A stretch of 62,607 bases of DNA from Cyanobacteria bacterium REEB67 (GTDB lineage: Bacteria; Cyanobacteriota; Vampirovibrionia; Obscuribacterales; Obscuribacteraceae). The stretch spans positions 1 through 62,607 of the forward strand of contig JAGXAB010000030.1 in the NCBI GenBank assembly GCA_018971775.1, in the 5' to 3' direction. The notes below the pieces were generated by a model. That model ran no database searches. It was given only the letters and a program-made list of their open reading frames with translations, and had not been told where the DNA came from. Positions 51,854 through 61,597 of this stretch are shown here, in pieces (within the stretch, counting starts at the first letter, position 1; every line of letters begins with the position of its first letter). The translations under genes and the position numbers were made by a program.

Positions 51854-54800
51854 CTAAAGTGCCTGATCTGAGGGCGGTTCTTCGGACGGAGTGTTGTCAG
51901 CGGCGATGTCGGGCACATCGTGCAGGCCGTCGGCGGTAACGGCTCCATCGAGTGGCGGCTGGCTGGCGGTGCCAATAGTTTCTTCGCCGTCGGCACGCTC
52001 CGAGCCCAGGCGCTGCCCTTCAGTTTTATTCCTCACCCGCACATAGACCAGGACAACCAGAGGGGCAAGCAAATAGCAGGCAAAGCTGGCAAAAGTTGGT
52101 GCAAAGCATGGCCAGGCATAGACGCCGATGTAATAAAGGAACGGCAAGGCGTCATCGAGAACAATCTTGCAGACGTAGACAACAGGATTGAAACGCGCCA
52201 GACGCACGATAATAAACCAGAGCATGACCTTGTCGACTATTTCACCGCTGAAGTCGATGAAATAGTCGGCCAGATGCCTGGCGCTGCTCGATTGGATGGC
52301 CTGGTAAATGACAAGCAGGATGAAAAAGTGAGAGAAGCGCGGCGCGAAACGATTGATGATGGCAGCGGCGATTAAATACAAACAAACCGCTTGCACAAGC
52401 GACGGCAAAAGTTCGACCACATCGGATGCAACCGGCGCGATATATCCGGGCAGACTGCAAAGAGACCAGAGCTTAGCCGCTTCGATTTCAGGAGAAAACC
52501 AGTAGGTGAGCCAGTCGCTCACCGAAGAGCGCGCTTGATAGACGCCTTCCCAGAGAAGCGCAATTAAAAGTCCGTCGGTCCAGAGATTTTGCTGGACGAG
52601 CTTGGCGCCACGATTGAGTGGACGGAAAGTTGTCTGCAAAACCATACGCATCGAGACGCCTGGCTTGAGCGCATGAAAAGCAGCCAGGGCAAAAGCCAGA
52701 TAGCCGACATTTTGTAAAACACCGAGCGAGCAGGTCTTCAAAATTTCCAACAATTGCTCGGAAATATAAGTCGAGCGCGTCTTTTCCGTAACGTACTCAC
52801 TCCAGAAAGAGGGCAGATGGTTGATTTGCTCGATAAAAAGAAGTCCACCACACAAGGCGGCGACGATTATTGGCACGCGCCAGCGCACCTGACCGCCATG
52901 CAAGACCAGCCAGCCCCACCAGAGGACCAGCAAAGCGATCACCGAAAGGACTAGGGTACGCAGATTGCCGAAGACAACATCTTTGGTCGAGCGTTTGCGC
53001 CGCTCCTGCACCCAGGAATCCGGCACATCCCACGACTGTTCGAAATTGCAGACCCACTCGCCAACGAGCGAACAGGAAGCCTTGTAATTAGCTTCGCCTA
53101 CTTTCAAGGATGGTACGCTAAATTCGACGGTCCAGTCATTGCGATTTTTACGCTTATCCAGTGATACTTTGCTGGCAACGAGATCTTTATATTCCGGGTG
53201 AACGCGGTGCATAAATGCCGTCGCTTTAGCCTTTGCTTCCGCGGCGGTGAGCCTGGCACCGGGAGCATCCTCATCCTCGGAGACGAAAAAGTCGTATTCG
53301 CGACCATCGCCGTAAAGACTGACAGTAAATTGACGAGGGTCCATGAAACGGAAGAAGCGCACTTGCCAGATATAGCCTGGCTCCACCTGGCGTGCCAGGG
53401 CCATGGTTTTTTCGCGTCCGACCTTTTCAAAGACATACTGCAATTGACCGGCAGCCAGACTGGCCGTGAGCGTCGGCACCACTTCATAACGCGACGCATC
53501 GACACCGTTTGCATCGAGTATCGCTTTTGCCTTTACCACCGCTTGCTCACGCGTGCACTTGATGCGCGACTGATCCCCCGGCGCCGGTGGTGAGGAAAAA
53601 ATAGAATAAGTCAGACAGACAACAGCAATCGTGCCGATGATGACGCGCATTTTGTGAGGCAGGGGTTGGTACTGTACCGGGGTGTGCAATTCGTCTGCGC
53701 CTTCGGCATGCGGCTCAGCCACAGGCAAACTATCATTAGCCACGGTAGGCTCGGCCAGAGGCTCTCGATGGCTGCTCTTCAGTACAATAATTGCAAGAAG
53801 TAGAATCAGGACGAAGGGTAAAAGCGGCACAAACGCGGAGTAAAACAAGGCTTTGTTGTCGGCGGAAAAAAGCGGTTTGACATCGAGGAAGGCATCAACG
53901 AGATAATGCCCGATCACACACGGCAGCACACCGTAGCGACGCATGATCCAGCCATAAAAAAGACCACCGATTGTCAGCTCGATACCGCGCGCATAGGCAG
54001 GCTGCTGAGGATAAGAGCTGTGCATAAAGCCCCAGACTGCAGCCTGAAATAAATTGGCCAGCCAGAATTTTCCAGTCAGCTTTTGCATCAAACTGAGTGC
54101 CACCACCCGCGCTATCGTCTCTTCCTGCCAGGCGGCGTGGACACCGAGCGATATCGCCGAAAAGAAAGGGAAGGCAGTACCTAGTGTCTGGTAGGCGTCG
54201 AGACCGAGCGGGCACCAGAAGCCAAGCTTCTCTCCAAGCAAATAGTAGGCAATGATCCAGCCCAGATGCATAGCCGAAACGCAATAACCGACGACAACGG
54301 CCTTGACACCTTCCCTGGTGGCAAAGCCTGTGCCGTTCAAATAATTTTCCAGGGCAACGCGTTTGGGATAGGCGAAACGATAGACGACATCGGCGCCGCC
54401 AAAGAGACAGGCGCCTGAGACAAAAGTGCCGAGAACGCTGAGCACTTCGCGCAGGTAATAGCTCGATAGATAATCGCGAAAAGCGGTGGTCGGATTATAG
54501 CTATCGACCACTGTCGAAAATTCGTTGACACTATCGAAAGCAGCCACACCGGCCATGAGCAGACCGCCAAAGATGGCGACCCGGAAGCGCATCAACCTTC
54601 TTGACAAAGCGAGCGGTACAGCCAGATAGGCCAGGTATTCAAGCGGTCTGTAGAAAAGCGAGGCGACCTGTTCGAGCAGATCATTGTAAGAGCGCATATT
54701 GCCGTATTTGCGCGTCCATTTTTCGGGGACGAAAAGGGTCTTGGAATAGACCGTCACCTGATTGCCGGAGACATAGACGTAGTAGCGCAGATGTGCCCCT

Positions 54801-55429
54801 TTAAAATCTTCGCTCTCGTCTTGCCAGGTGAAGGCGTGGTCGTCCCGGTGCGCCATCGTCATCGACTTGTCGCCAACTAGCTTGAGCGTCGCCACATCGG
54901 GATCGACGCCGGCATAGCTGCGCAGAAAATCGCGAGCGATCGTCAGAGCGGTCCGGTGATCGAGGCTGGGCAGTGGACGTTCGTCCTCGAATGTTCGCTG
55001 AAAAGCAGTCATCTTGCCCTGGGGAGAGAGCCAGATGCGAAATAGCTCCAAGTCAAACTCTCGGCAATAGCGCGTCGTCCAGGACCAGATCGGGATGCGC
55101 TCTTTCATCAACTCATTGGCACGAGCAGCCCCGAGGTTGTATTCCAGAAAAACTTTGGGCTCGTTAGAAAAGGTAAATGTAGTCGAAGCGATTGGCGACT
55201 TTCTCTCGTAACCGAGTTTTTTGGCGTACCAGGCCGAGATGTCGGCTATTTCCGCTTTGCTCAGCTTGAGATCCAGGGAGGCCGAGGGAAAAACGCGCGG
55301 CTCCATAAACCAGTAGAGAGCAAAACCAAGCAGCGCCAAGAGAGCCAGGACCGGCAGGGCGCGATCTGGGCTAAAAAGGGCAGCATTTGTCCTCTTCTTG
55401 TCATGCTGTTCGGAAGAGGCTTGGGACAC
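51854..55429 (-). CDS. Very large CPBP-family intramembrane protease with duplicated architecture
   Basis: 1191 residues. CPBP (Abi/CAAX-like) proteases are intramembrane glutamate enzymes. Order: membrane helix (about 23-41), soluble domain A (45-265), membrane block A (270-560) with the catalytic WQEETIAR (Glu about 435-436), GFMHSSYPQQ (His about 469) and IGHYLVDAF (His about 505), then soluble domain B (615-840), and membrane block B (845-1140). Domain B repeats the helical start of A (ALTIARDFL versus AVVKAKAIL and AKAKATAFM) and the same VP..W end. Block B has only a degenerate WEGVYQAR. GTG at 55429 with GGAG nearby. Confidence 0.85.
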   Translation of the reverse strand: MSQASSEQHDKKRTNAALFSPDRALPVLALLALLGFALYWFMEPRVFPSASLDLKLSKAEIADISAWYAKKLGYERKSPIASTTFTFSNEPKVFLEYNLGAARANELMKERIPIWSWTTRYCREFDLELFRIWLSPQGKMTAFQRTFEDERPLPSLDHRTALTIARDFLRSYAGVDPDVATLKLVGDKSMTMAHRDDHAFTWQDESEDFKGAHLRYYVYVSGNQVTVYSKTLFVPEKWTRKYGNMRSYNDLLEQVASLFYRPLEYLAYLAVPLALSRRLMRFRVAIFGGLLMAGVAAFDSVNEFSTVVDSYNPTTAFRDYLSSYYLREVLSVLGTFVSGACLFGGADVVYRFAYPKRVALENYLNGTGFATREGVKAVVVGYCVSAMHLGWIIAYYLLGEKLGFWCPLGLDAYQTLGTAFPFFSAISLGVHAAWQEETIARVVALSLMQKLTGKFWLANLFQAAVWGFMHSSYPQQPAYARGIELTIGGLFYGWIMRRYGVLPCVIGHYLVDAFLDVKPLFSADNKALFYSAFVPLLPFVLILLLAIIVLKSSHREPLAEPTVANDSLPVAEPHAEGADELHTPVQYQPLPHKMRVIIGTIAVVCLTYSIFSSPPAPGDQSRIKCTREQAVVKAKAILDANGVDASRYEVVPTLTASLAAGQLQYVFEKVGREKTMALARQVEPGYIWQVRFFRFMDPRQFTVSLYGDGREYDFFVSEDEDAPGARLTAAEAKAKATAFMHRVHPEYKDLVASKVSLDKRKNRNDWTVEFSVPSLKVGEANYKASCSLVGEWVCNFEQSWDVPDSWVQERRKRSTKDVVFGNLRTLVLSVIALLVLWWGWLVLHGGQVRWRVPIIVAALCGGLLFIEQINHLPSFWSEYVTEKTRSTYISEQLLEILKTCSLGVLQNVGYLAFALAAFHALKPGVSMRMVLQTTFRPLNRGAKLVQQNLWTDGLLIALLWEGVYQARSSVSDWLTYWFSPEIEAAKLWSLCSLPGYIAPVASDVVELLPSLVQAVCLYLIAAAIINRFAPRFSHFFILLVIYQAIQSSSARHLADYFIDFSGEIVDKVMLWFIIVRLARFNPVVYVCKIVLDDALPFLYYIGVYAWPCFAPTFASFACYLLAPLVVLVYVRVRNKTEGQRLGSERADGEETIGTASQPPLDGAVTADGLHDVPDIAADNTPSEEPPSDQAL

Positions 55430-55646
55430 CGGAGCTCCGTTGATAAGTCAGAGTTGCGACAGGATACAAATGCGATCGAAGCGCAATTTGAACCCAGGTT
55501 TTCATTTTAGGAGGTCTCGCACATCCTTGCTCGTCAAAGCTGAAAGCTTTGAATATAAATGACAAAGATCGGTCAAGGGGTTAGTATGATGCACTCTTCA
55601 AGCCCTCATAACATACCCGATTGTGACCATAAAGTCAGAAGTTTTC

Positions 55647-56984
55647 ATGTGGAACCGCAAGCTCGAAACCCTCGATCGGGTCGAGCTTCAGGCGCTGCAA
55701 TTAGCGCGTCTGAAAACGACCTTACGGCGCGTTTATCACAATGTACCAATATTGAAAGAGCGCCTCGACGCCGCCGGCTTCAATCCGGATCGCATCGAAA
55801 AAATGGCATCGATCGCCGATATGGCGCACCTGCCTTTTATGAAAAAGACGGATCTGCGCGAAAACTATCCTTTTGGTCTTTTTGCCGAACCACTCAACAA
55901 CGTCGCCCGTCTGCACGCCTCCTCCGGTACAAAAGGCAAGCCGACAGTGGTTGGTTATACGAAAGCCGATATTGCCAACTGGGCCGAAGCATGCGCCCGT
56001 TCCCTCGCCGCCGGCGGCGTCAAACCGGGCGACATGGTGCACAACAGTTATGGCTATGGTCTCTTTACCGGCGGCCTCGGTATGCACTACGGCATCGAAA
56101 ATCTCGGTGCCACCGCCGTACCGGCCTCCGGCGGCAGGACTCACCAGCAAATCATGTTGTTGCAAGATTTCTCATCGCGCGTCCTGCTCTCAACTCCATC
56201 CTATGCCCTGAATATGGCCTATACGATGACCGAGATGAAAGTACCGCGCGATTCAATTAAGCTGGAGATAGGCATTTTCGGCGCGGAGCCGTGGACAGAG
56301 GAAATGCGCGCTCAGATCGAAGAACGCCTGCAAATCACGGCCCTCGACATCTATGGCCTTTCGGAAGTGACCGGCCCGGGTGTTTCGATGGAATGCGCCG
56401 CCGGCAAAAATGGTCTGCACATATGGGAAGACATGTTCATCCCCGAAATCATCGACCCTGATAGCGGTGAAGTTTTGCCCGACGGCGAAGAAGGCGAACT
56501 CGTTTTCACCACCATCCTTAAAGAAGCTATCCCGGTGATCCGTTATCGCACCGGTGATCTCAGTCGACTCAATGCCGAGCCCTGTGCCTGCGGACGTACG
56601 GTGCGACGCATGTCACGCATCAAAGCGCGCCTCGACGACATGCTGATCATCCGCGGCGTCAATCTTTTCCCGTCCGAAATCGAAAAATGTCTTCTCTCGC
56701 TGGAAGAGCTCGCTCCGCACTATCAGCTCGTCGTCGATCGCAAAAAAGCCCTCGACACGCTCGATATACATGTTGAAGTGAGCGAGCACATCGGCGAACG
56801 CTTCGAAAAGGAATTCGGCGAATTCGAAGAAACGCATTCTGAACTTGAAACATTGCGCCGCGCCGTGCAGAGTTTGCTCAAAGACAATCTCGGCCTGTCC
56901 GCTTCAGTCAATTTGAAAAAACCCGGCAGCATCCCTAGAAGCGAAGGCAAGGCCGTCCGCGTCATAGACAATCGTCTGAAATAG
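55647..56984 (+). CDS. paaK: Phenylacetate-CoA ligase
   Basis: Adenylate-forming enzyme that converts phenylacetate, ATP and CoA to phenylacetyl-CoA in the cytosol. About 445 residues. Start MWNRKLETLDRVELQALQLARL is typical of PaaK. P-loop HASSGTKGKPTVVGY, DIYGLSEVTGPGVSMEC, YRTGDLSRL and the C-terminal lysine region GSIPRSEGKAVRV are intact. ATG at 55647 matches the family start; a GTG at 55623 would add eight residues. It leads a rightward series with three crotonase genes. Confidence 0.93.
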   Translation: MWNRKLETLDRVELQALQLARLKTTLRRVYHNVPILKERLDAAGFNPDRIEKMASIADMAHLPFMKKTDLRENYPFGLFAEPLNNVARLHASSGTKGKPTVVGYTKADIANWAEACARSLAAGGVKPGDMVHNSYGYGLFTGGLGMHYGIENLGATAVPASGGRTHQQIMLLQDFSSRVLLSTPSYALNMAYTMTEMKVPRDSIKLEIGIFGAEPWTEEMRAQIEERLQITALDIYGLSEVTGPGVSMECAAGKNGLHIWEDMFIPEIIDPDSGEVLPDGEEGELVFTTILKEAIPVIRYRTGDLSRLNAEPCACGRTVRRMSRIKARLDDMLIIRGVNLFPSEIEKCLLSLEELAPHYQLVVDRKKALDTLDIHVEVSEHIGERFEKEFGEFEETHSELETLRRAVQSLLKDNLGLSASVNLKKPGSIPRSEGKAVRVIDNRLK

Positions 56985-57014
56985 ATGACCTAACAAACAA
57001 GGGGAGCACAATCT

Positions 57015-57983
57015 ATGCCACAGGCATCTTCGCCGGAAGCAGTATATACAGGCCTCCCCGTAGAAAGTTTCGGCTTCAGGCGTATTGTTTATTCAAAAGA
57101 TAAATACGTCGCTACGATTACGATCAATCGGCCGGATGTTCTGAACTGCTTCGACACGACGACCTTGAAAGAGCTGGCCAGTGCTTTCCTCGATTGCACC
57201 GCCGATGATTCGATCGCCGTTGTCGTCCTCACCGGAGCCGGCGACAAGGCCTTTTGCACCGGCGCCGATCTGAAAGAACAAGAAGAGCAAATACTGACCA
57301 AACCAAACGACTATTACAAATGGATGTATTCCTTCATAGAAATGCACGACCGTCTGCGCAATATCGGCAAACCGACTATAGCCCGCCTGAACGGCATGGT
57401 GGTCGGTGGCGGCAACGAGCTAAATATGGCTTGCGATCTGGCTATCGCCGCCGACCATGTGACGATCAAACAAGTCGGCGCCGCCCGTGGTAGTGTCGCC
57501 GCCGGTGGTGCCACTCAGTGGCTGCCTCTTATCATCGGCGACAGACGAGCCAGGGAAATGCTCCTGCTTTGCGAAAGCATCGACGCGTTTACAGCCCTCG
57601 ACTGGGGACTGGTCAATCAAGTCGTGCCTTCCTCCATGCTCGATCAAGCGGTGGCAGAAATGGCCGAAAAGCTCTACAACAAACTGCCAGAGTGCACCCG
57701 CTACACCAAGCAACAGCTTAATTTCTGGCGCGACTTTTCCTGGTCGATGACGATCGGTCATGCCCGCGAGTGGCTAGCACTGCACGCCGGACACATGGAA
57801 ACAGCCGAGGGCCTGAAAGCTTTCCGAAAAAAGTCGGAAATCGATTACAGCAAGATTCGCAAAAAAGAAGCAGGTAAAGCACAGCCTTTCAACGCCGGCA
57901 TGGAAATCAAAGGCTGCCCGAAGTGCCAGATGGAGATGCCTGCATCTTTTGTCTTTTGCGGGGCCTGCGGAGAAAAAATTTGA
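57015..57983 (+). CDS. Crotonase-family enzyme fused to a C-terminal zinc ribbon
   Basis: 322 residues. The crotonase core (about 20-280) has the oxyanion-hole segments AFCTGADLKE and GMVVGGGNELNMACD. The first catalytic Glu of enoyl-CoA hydratases is kept (GGNEL), but the second (PE in the usual QPEILLG) is replaced in KQVGAARGSVAAGGATQ, so simple hydration is doubtful and isomerase, hydrolase or ring-cleavage chemistry is possible. The last 25 residues, GCPKCQMEMPASFVFCGACG, form a four-Cys zinc ribbon not normal for the family. Starts 30 bp after paaK. Confidence 0.85.
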   Translation: MPQASSPEAVYTGLPVESFGFRRIVYSKDKYVATITINRPDVLNCFDTTTLKELASAFLDCTADDSIAVVVLTGAGDKAFCTGADLKEQEEQILTKPNDYYKWMYSFIEMHDRLRNIGKPTIARLNGMVVGGGNELNMACDLAIAADHVTIKQVGAARGSVAAGGATQWLPLIIGDRRAREMLLLCESIDAFTALDWGLVNQVVPSSMLDQAVAEMAEKLYNKLPECTRYTKQQLNFWRDFSWSMTIGHAREWLALHAGHMETAEGLKAFRKKSEIDYSKIRKKEAGKAQPFNAGMEIKGCPKCQMEMPASFVFCGACGEKI

Positions 57984-58051
57984 GGCGCGAAAATCGAGAG
58001 TGAGAAAAATCGGAAGCAAAATTTTCGGAGGACTAAAGAGGAGCAATGGTG

Positions 58052-58855
58052 ATGACAATGACGACATACGAGAACATTCTCACAGCAAAGGAAGCGGTGC
58101 CGGGACTGGCAGGCATCAACATCGGCGTCGTGACCCTCAATCGCCCGAAAGCACTCAACGCCCTCTGTCATGATTTGATGAATGAGCTCGTCGACGCTCT
58201 CACCGACTTCGACAAAGACGACAGTATCCGCGTCATCGTCTTGACCGGCAGTGAAAGAGCCTTCGCCGCCGGCGCCGACATCAAGGAAATGTCCGATGAG
58301 ACGACAGTTTCTATTATGTCCAAAGATCGCTTCGCCACCTGGGATCGCATCCGTAATATCAAAAAACCAATCATCGCCGCCATCAGCGGCTACGCCCTTG
58401 GCGGCGGCTGCGAACTGACTATGATGTGCGACATCATCATCGCCTCCGAATCGGCGCAGTTTGGTCAACCGGAAATAAGCATCGGCGTCATCCCCGGCGC
58501 CGGCGGTACGCAGAGATTGACGAGGGCTGTTGGTAAATACCGGGCTATGGAGCTGATTTTGACCGGTCGCCCGTTCACCGCCAATGAAGCGCTGGAAATG
58601 GGCCTGGTCAACAAAGTAGTGCCGACCGAGCTCTTCCTCGACGAAGCAAAATCCATGGCCTATCAGATTTCGCAAAAGTCGCCTCTGGCTCTGCAGCTGG
58701 CAAAAGAAGCGGTGCTCAAATCTTACGACGGCACACTTTCGGAAGGCCTGCAATTCGAGCGTAAAAACTTCTACATGCTCTTCTCATCAGAAGACCAAAA
58801 AGAAGGCATGAAGGCCTTTATCGAAAAACGCAAGGCCACCTTCACCGGCAAGTAA
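58052..58855 (+). CDS. Enoyl-CoA hydratase (PaaF-like)
   Basis: About 267 residues. NIGVVTLNRPKALNALCHDLM, the oxyanion segments AFAAGADIKEM and GYALGGGCELTMMCD, and QPEISIGVIPGAGGTQRL contain both catalytic Glu residues, so it should hydrate 2-enoyl-CoAs. Close to PaaF/crotonase types. Three nearby ATGs (58046, 58052, 58058) are in frame; 58052 is 8 nt after AGGAG. Lies 68 bp after the zinc-ribbon crotonase. Confidence 0.9.
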   Translation: MTMTTYENILTAKEAVPGLAGINIGVVTLNRPKALNALCHDLMNELVDALTDFDKDDSIRVIVLTGSERAFAAGADIKEMSDETTVSIMSKDRFATWDRIRNIKKPIIAAISGYALGGGCELTMMCDIIIASESAQFGQPEISIGVIPGAGGTQRLTRAVGKYRAMELILTGRPFTANEALEMGLVNKVVPTELFLDEAKSMAYQISQKSPLALQLAKEAVLKSYDGTLSEGLQFERKNFYMLFSSEDQKEGMKAFIEKRKATFTGK

Positions 58856-58900
58856 TCAGAGCCTCCGACCAGAGACAGCAAATTAATCAGCAAGCGAGAA

Positions 58901-59707
58901 ATGACAGAAATGACAGACGAAAAAATCCTTCTGACCGAAAAGAAAAACGGCGTTGGCATCATCACCCTCAATCGCCCGGACAGGCTGAATGCTTTTAATG
59001 ACGAGCTTTCCTTCCAGTTTCAAGATGCTCTCAGAGAAATGGAAAAAGACAAAGACGTCAAAGCAATCATCCTCACTGGTGCCGGTCGCGGATTTTGCGC
59101 CGGCCAGGACTTGCAAAGCCGCAACATCGCGCAGGAAAGCGGCGACCGCCCCTCCCTCGGCGATTCGATTCGCCGCCGCTACAATCCGCTTGTGATCAAA
59201 ATCCGCCGCATGGAAAAACCGATCATCGCCGCCGTCAATGGTGTCGCGGCCGGTGCCGGTATGAGTCTGGCCATGCTCTGCGATTATCGCATCGTCACCG
59301 ATAAAGTGACATTTATCCAGTCTTTCACAAAAGTCGGCCTCGTCCCCGATTCCGGCTCGACCTTCCTCCTGCCTCGCCTGATTGGCTATACCAAAGCCTT
59401 TGAACTGATGCTCAGCGCCGAGAAATTTACCGCCCAGGAGGCGATGGAATATGGCTTGATCAATAAGATCGTCAGCGAAGAAGAGTTGATGAAAGAAGCG
59501 ATCGCCCTCGCCGAGAAGCTCGCTCTCGGACCGACCAAGGCTTTTGGCCTGACGAAGCGCGCGCTCAACCGCGCCATCTTCAACGATCTTGAAGAGCTTC
59601 TCGAATATGAAGCGCAATTGCAAGAAATTGCCGGCCGCTCGGACGACTTCGCCGAAGGCGTAAAGGCCTTTGTCGAAAAACGCACGCCGGTCTACAAGGG
59701 TAAGTAA
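58901..59707 (+). CDS. paaG: Enoyl-CoA isomerase/hydratase, PaaG-like
   Basis: 268 residues. GVGIITLNRPDRLNAFNDEL, GRGFCAGQDL, GVAAGAGMSLAMLCDYRI and SFTKVGLVPDSGSTFLLPRLIG match PaaG, which isomerises ring-1,2-epoxyphenylacetyl-CoA to an oxepin and acts as a Delta3,Delta2-enoyl-CoA isomerase. The Asp in VPDSGS fits PaaG; the first hydratase Glu is replaced by Ser/Met. Starts 45 bp after the PaaF-like gene; ATG at 58901, with a second at 58910. Its TAA overlaps the ATG of the next gene. Confidence 0.87.
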   Translation: MTEMTDEKILLTEKKNGVGIITLNRPDRLNAFNDELSFQFQDALREMEKDKDVKAIILTGAGRGFCAGQDLQSRNIAQESGDRPSLGDSIRRRYNPLVIKIRRMEKPIIAAVNGVAAGAGMSLAMLCDYRIVTDKVTFIQSFTKVGLVPDSGSTFLLPRLIGYTKAFELMLSAEKFTAQEAMEYGLINKIVSEEELMKEAIALAEKLALGPTKAFGLTKRALNRAIFNDLEELLEYEAQLQEIAGRSDDFAEGVKAFVEKRTPVYKGK

Positions 59708-60936
59708 TGCCTCCTGGCCAATCTGATCGAAACCGAGCAAGGAAATTTGCCTGTATTCTGGCGGCTTCTTTTCTTTGTTTTCACTGGTACGGCCAGGCAA
59801 ACGCATTTAAGCTCGGCTTGAAATCGAAAGGTAAGCAACCGTCCCAGGCTCCGGTCGGAGCCGCAGCGCAGGCCGAAACCCAGGCCGGGGCAAAACCGTG
59901 GTCTCCGGAAGGGAAGGCATCTGAGACAAAAGCGATGCCGGAAACTCAAGCGGCGCCGGCAGCAAAAGCGATGCCCAAGCCTCAAACGGCCCCGGAAACT
60001 CAAACGACACCCGCTCTGCCGCCCGAAGCGCCGACGGTACCGCCGCTAAAGCTGGCCCCCGATGAAATTTCGGTCGACGACGAAATGCCCGAAGAACCGT
60101 CCCTGCCCAAAAAGACACTGCCGGAGGCGGACCCGATAACCCCCTTGCGTCCGACCACGCCGCTGGCAGTAGATGACCCGGGCGAGACGGCCGAGCTGGC
60201 TGAGCCACAGCCCAAAACACCGCTCCGTCCTCTGGCAGTACCGGAAGACGCCGCCGAAGACTTTTCAGAAGACCTGGTGAAAGACGCGCAGCCAAAAGCA
60301 ATGTCAAAAAGCCGGGTCGAAAACGACTCTCAGCAAGAATCAAAAGAATCAAAAGAATCAAAAGAAAAAACGCCACAGCCAAAGCTGGAAAAAGAAGCAA
60401 AAAAGGAGCTGAAAAAGGTATCTGGCGAGGAAAAAGAGACCGGAGCCGGCAAAAAAACAGATCCGACCACCGATTTGAAAAGCAAACTGGTCGCCCATAC
60501 TGACCTGTCTAGACAATTCAGCTATGTTGTGCCCTCGGGTTGGGCGATCTTCGCCATACCGATGCAACCCCATGAAGTCCTGGCCGTGCGCACCAATAAC
60601 CGCATCGAGGCCGAAGTCTCTTTCGTCCATCACGACGGCAAGAGCACCCTGGAGGGCTTGAAGGACGACACTCTGGCCGAAAGCAAAAGGTTTTTCAAGA
60701 AGTTCGAAGTCCTGGAGAACAAAATTGAAACCTTGCCAAACGGCCTGTCTTGCGGCAAGATTGTTACAACTGAAGAAATCGACGAGGAGCAGGCTCGCCA
60801 GGTCCAGTACATACTCAATCCGCGCAAGCGTTATTTTCTGGTCGTGACAATGACTGTTGCAAAACAAATCGGTAACAAATACGATAGAACTCTCTTGCAC
60901 ATCGTCAATTCACTTACCTCAGACAAAGCTCATTAA
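59707..60936 (+). CDS. Exported Pro/Ala/Lys-rich protein with C-terminal domain
   Basis: 409 residues. A basic start and hydrophobic stretch (KFACILAASFLCFHWYGQANA) form a signal peptide. Residues 35-255 are Pro/Ala/Glu/Lys low complexity, like a periplasmic spacer. The last 145 residues (LSRQFSYVVPSGWAIFAIP... YILNPRKRYFLVVTMTV) form a compact alpha/beta domain reminiscent of PsbP-like or DUF-type domains; no firm family. The start codon overlaps the paaG stop (TAATG), so translation is coupled. Confidence 0.72.
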   Translation: MPPGQSDRNRARKFACILAASFLCFHWYGQANAFKLGLKSKGKQPSQAPVGAAAQAETQAGAKPWSPEGKASETKAMPETQAAPAAKAMPKPQTAPETQTTPALPPEAPTVPPLKLAPDEISVDDEMPEEPSLPKKTLPEADPITPLRPTTPLAVDDPGETAELAEPQPKTPLRPLAVPEDAAEDFSEDLVKDAQPKAMSKSRVENDSQQESKESKESKEKTPQPKLEKEAKKELKKVSGEEKETGAGKKTDPTTDLKSKLVAHTDLSRQFSYVVPSGWAIFAIPMQPHEVLAVRTNNRIEAEVSFVHHDGKSTLEGLKDDTLAESKRFFKKFEVLENKIETLPNGLSCGKIVTTEEIDEEQARQVQYILNPRKRYFLVVTMTVAKQIGNKYDRTLLHIVNSLTSDKAH

Positions 60937-60939
60937 AAC

Positions 60940-61578
60940 ATGCGTTCGCCCCAAGGTTTTTTGAATAGCAGAATAGTGCCACTACTGGTGGTACTGGCTT
61001 TTATCCTCGGCATGCTCGGTTACAGTCAGGCCTCGCGAAACAGCGAATTGAAAGACGGTAATCGCATCCTGGCCGATTCCTATCCCAAACATGCTTACCA
61101 GGCAGCTTACGAACAGAAAAGCGATCCGGACGTAGGCGTCATGGTAATTTTCAGCGACGGTATGGGCCATGTGCGCGTGGAAAGCAATTTTGCCAACACA
61201 AAAAATACTTTCACCACAATTTATGATTTTACGACAGCAAAAAAATACTTTATGAAAGAAGCCGAGAAGACTTTTATGGTTTCGGGCATGAGCAGCCTGG
61301 GCATGGGTTTCATGGACGAGGAGATGTTCAAATCTACCGGTGCCGAAAAGTTGCCGCCGCAGGAAATCAACGGCAGGCCAGCGGTTGGCTATCGTTCGAC
61401 TATAGTCGGCGACGGTGCGGCTCAGATTGAAAGCTGGTTTGACCAATCGACCGGTTGCTTGATGACGAGCAAAACAAAAAACGTCACCTATACATTGACA
61501 CGATATACCAGTAAACCGCCGCAGTCCTATCTCTTCGAAGTACCGAAAGATTACAAGGAAGTACCACTTGGCTTTTAG
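60940..61578 (+). CDS. Exported protein, possibly LolA/DUF4412-like
   Basis: 212 residues with an N-terminal hydrophobic anchor (IVPLLVVLAFILGMLGYSQA). The mature part is strand-rich: GVMVIFSDGMGHVRVESNF, TTIYDFTTAKKYFMKEAEKTFMV, NGRPAVGYRSTI, IESWFDQSTGCLMTS. The order of short strands resembles LolA-fold domains such as DUF4412, but this is weak. Starts 4 nt after the previous stop, so it is in the same operon. Confidence 0.68.
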   Translation: MRSPQGFLNSRIVPLLVVLAFILGMLGYSQASRNSELKDGNRILADSYPKHAYQAAYEQKSDPDVGVMVIFSDGMGHVRVESNFANTKNTFTTIYDFTTAKKYFMKEAEKTFMVSGMSSLGMGFMDEEMFKSTGAEKLPPQEINGRPAVGYRSTIVGDGAAQIESWFDQSTGCLMTSKTKNVTYTLTRYTSKPPQSYLFEVPKDYKEVPLGF

Positions 61579-61597
61579 CGTTCGGATATTTTGAAAA

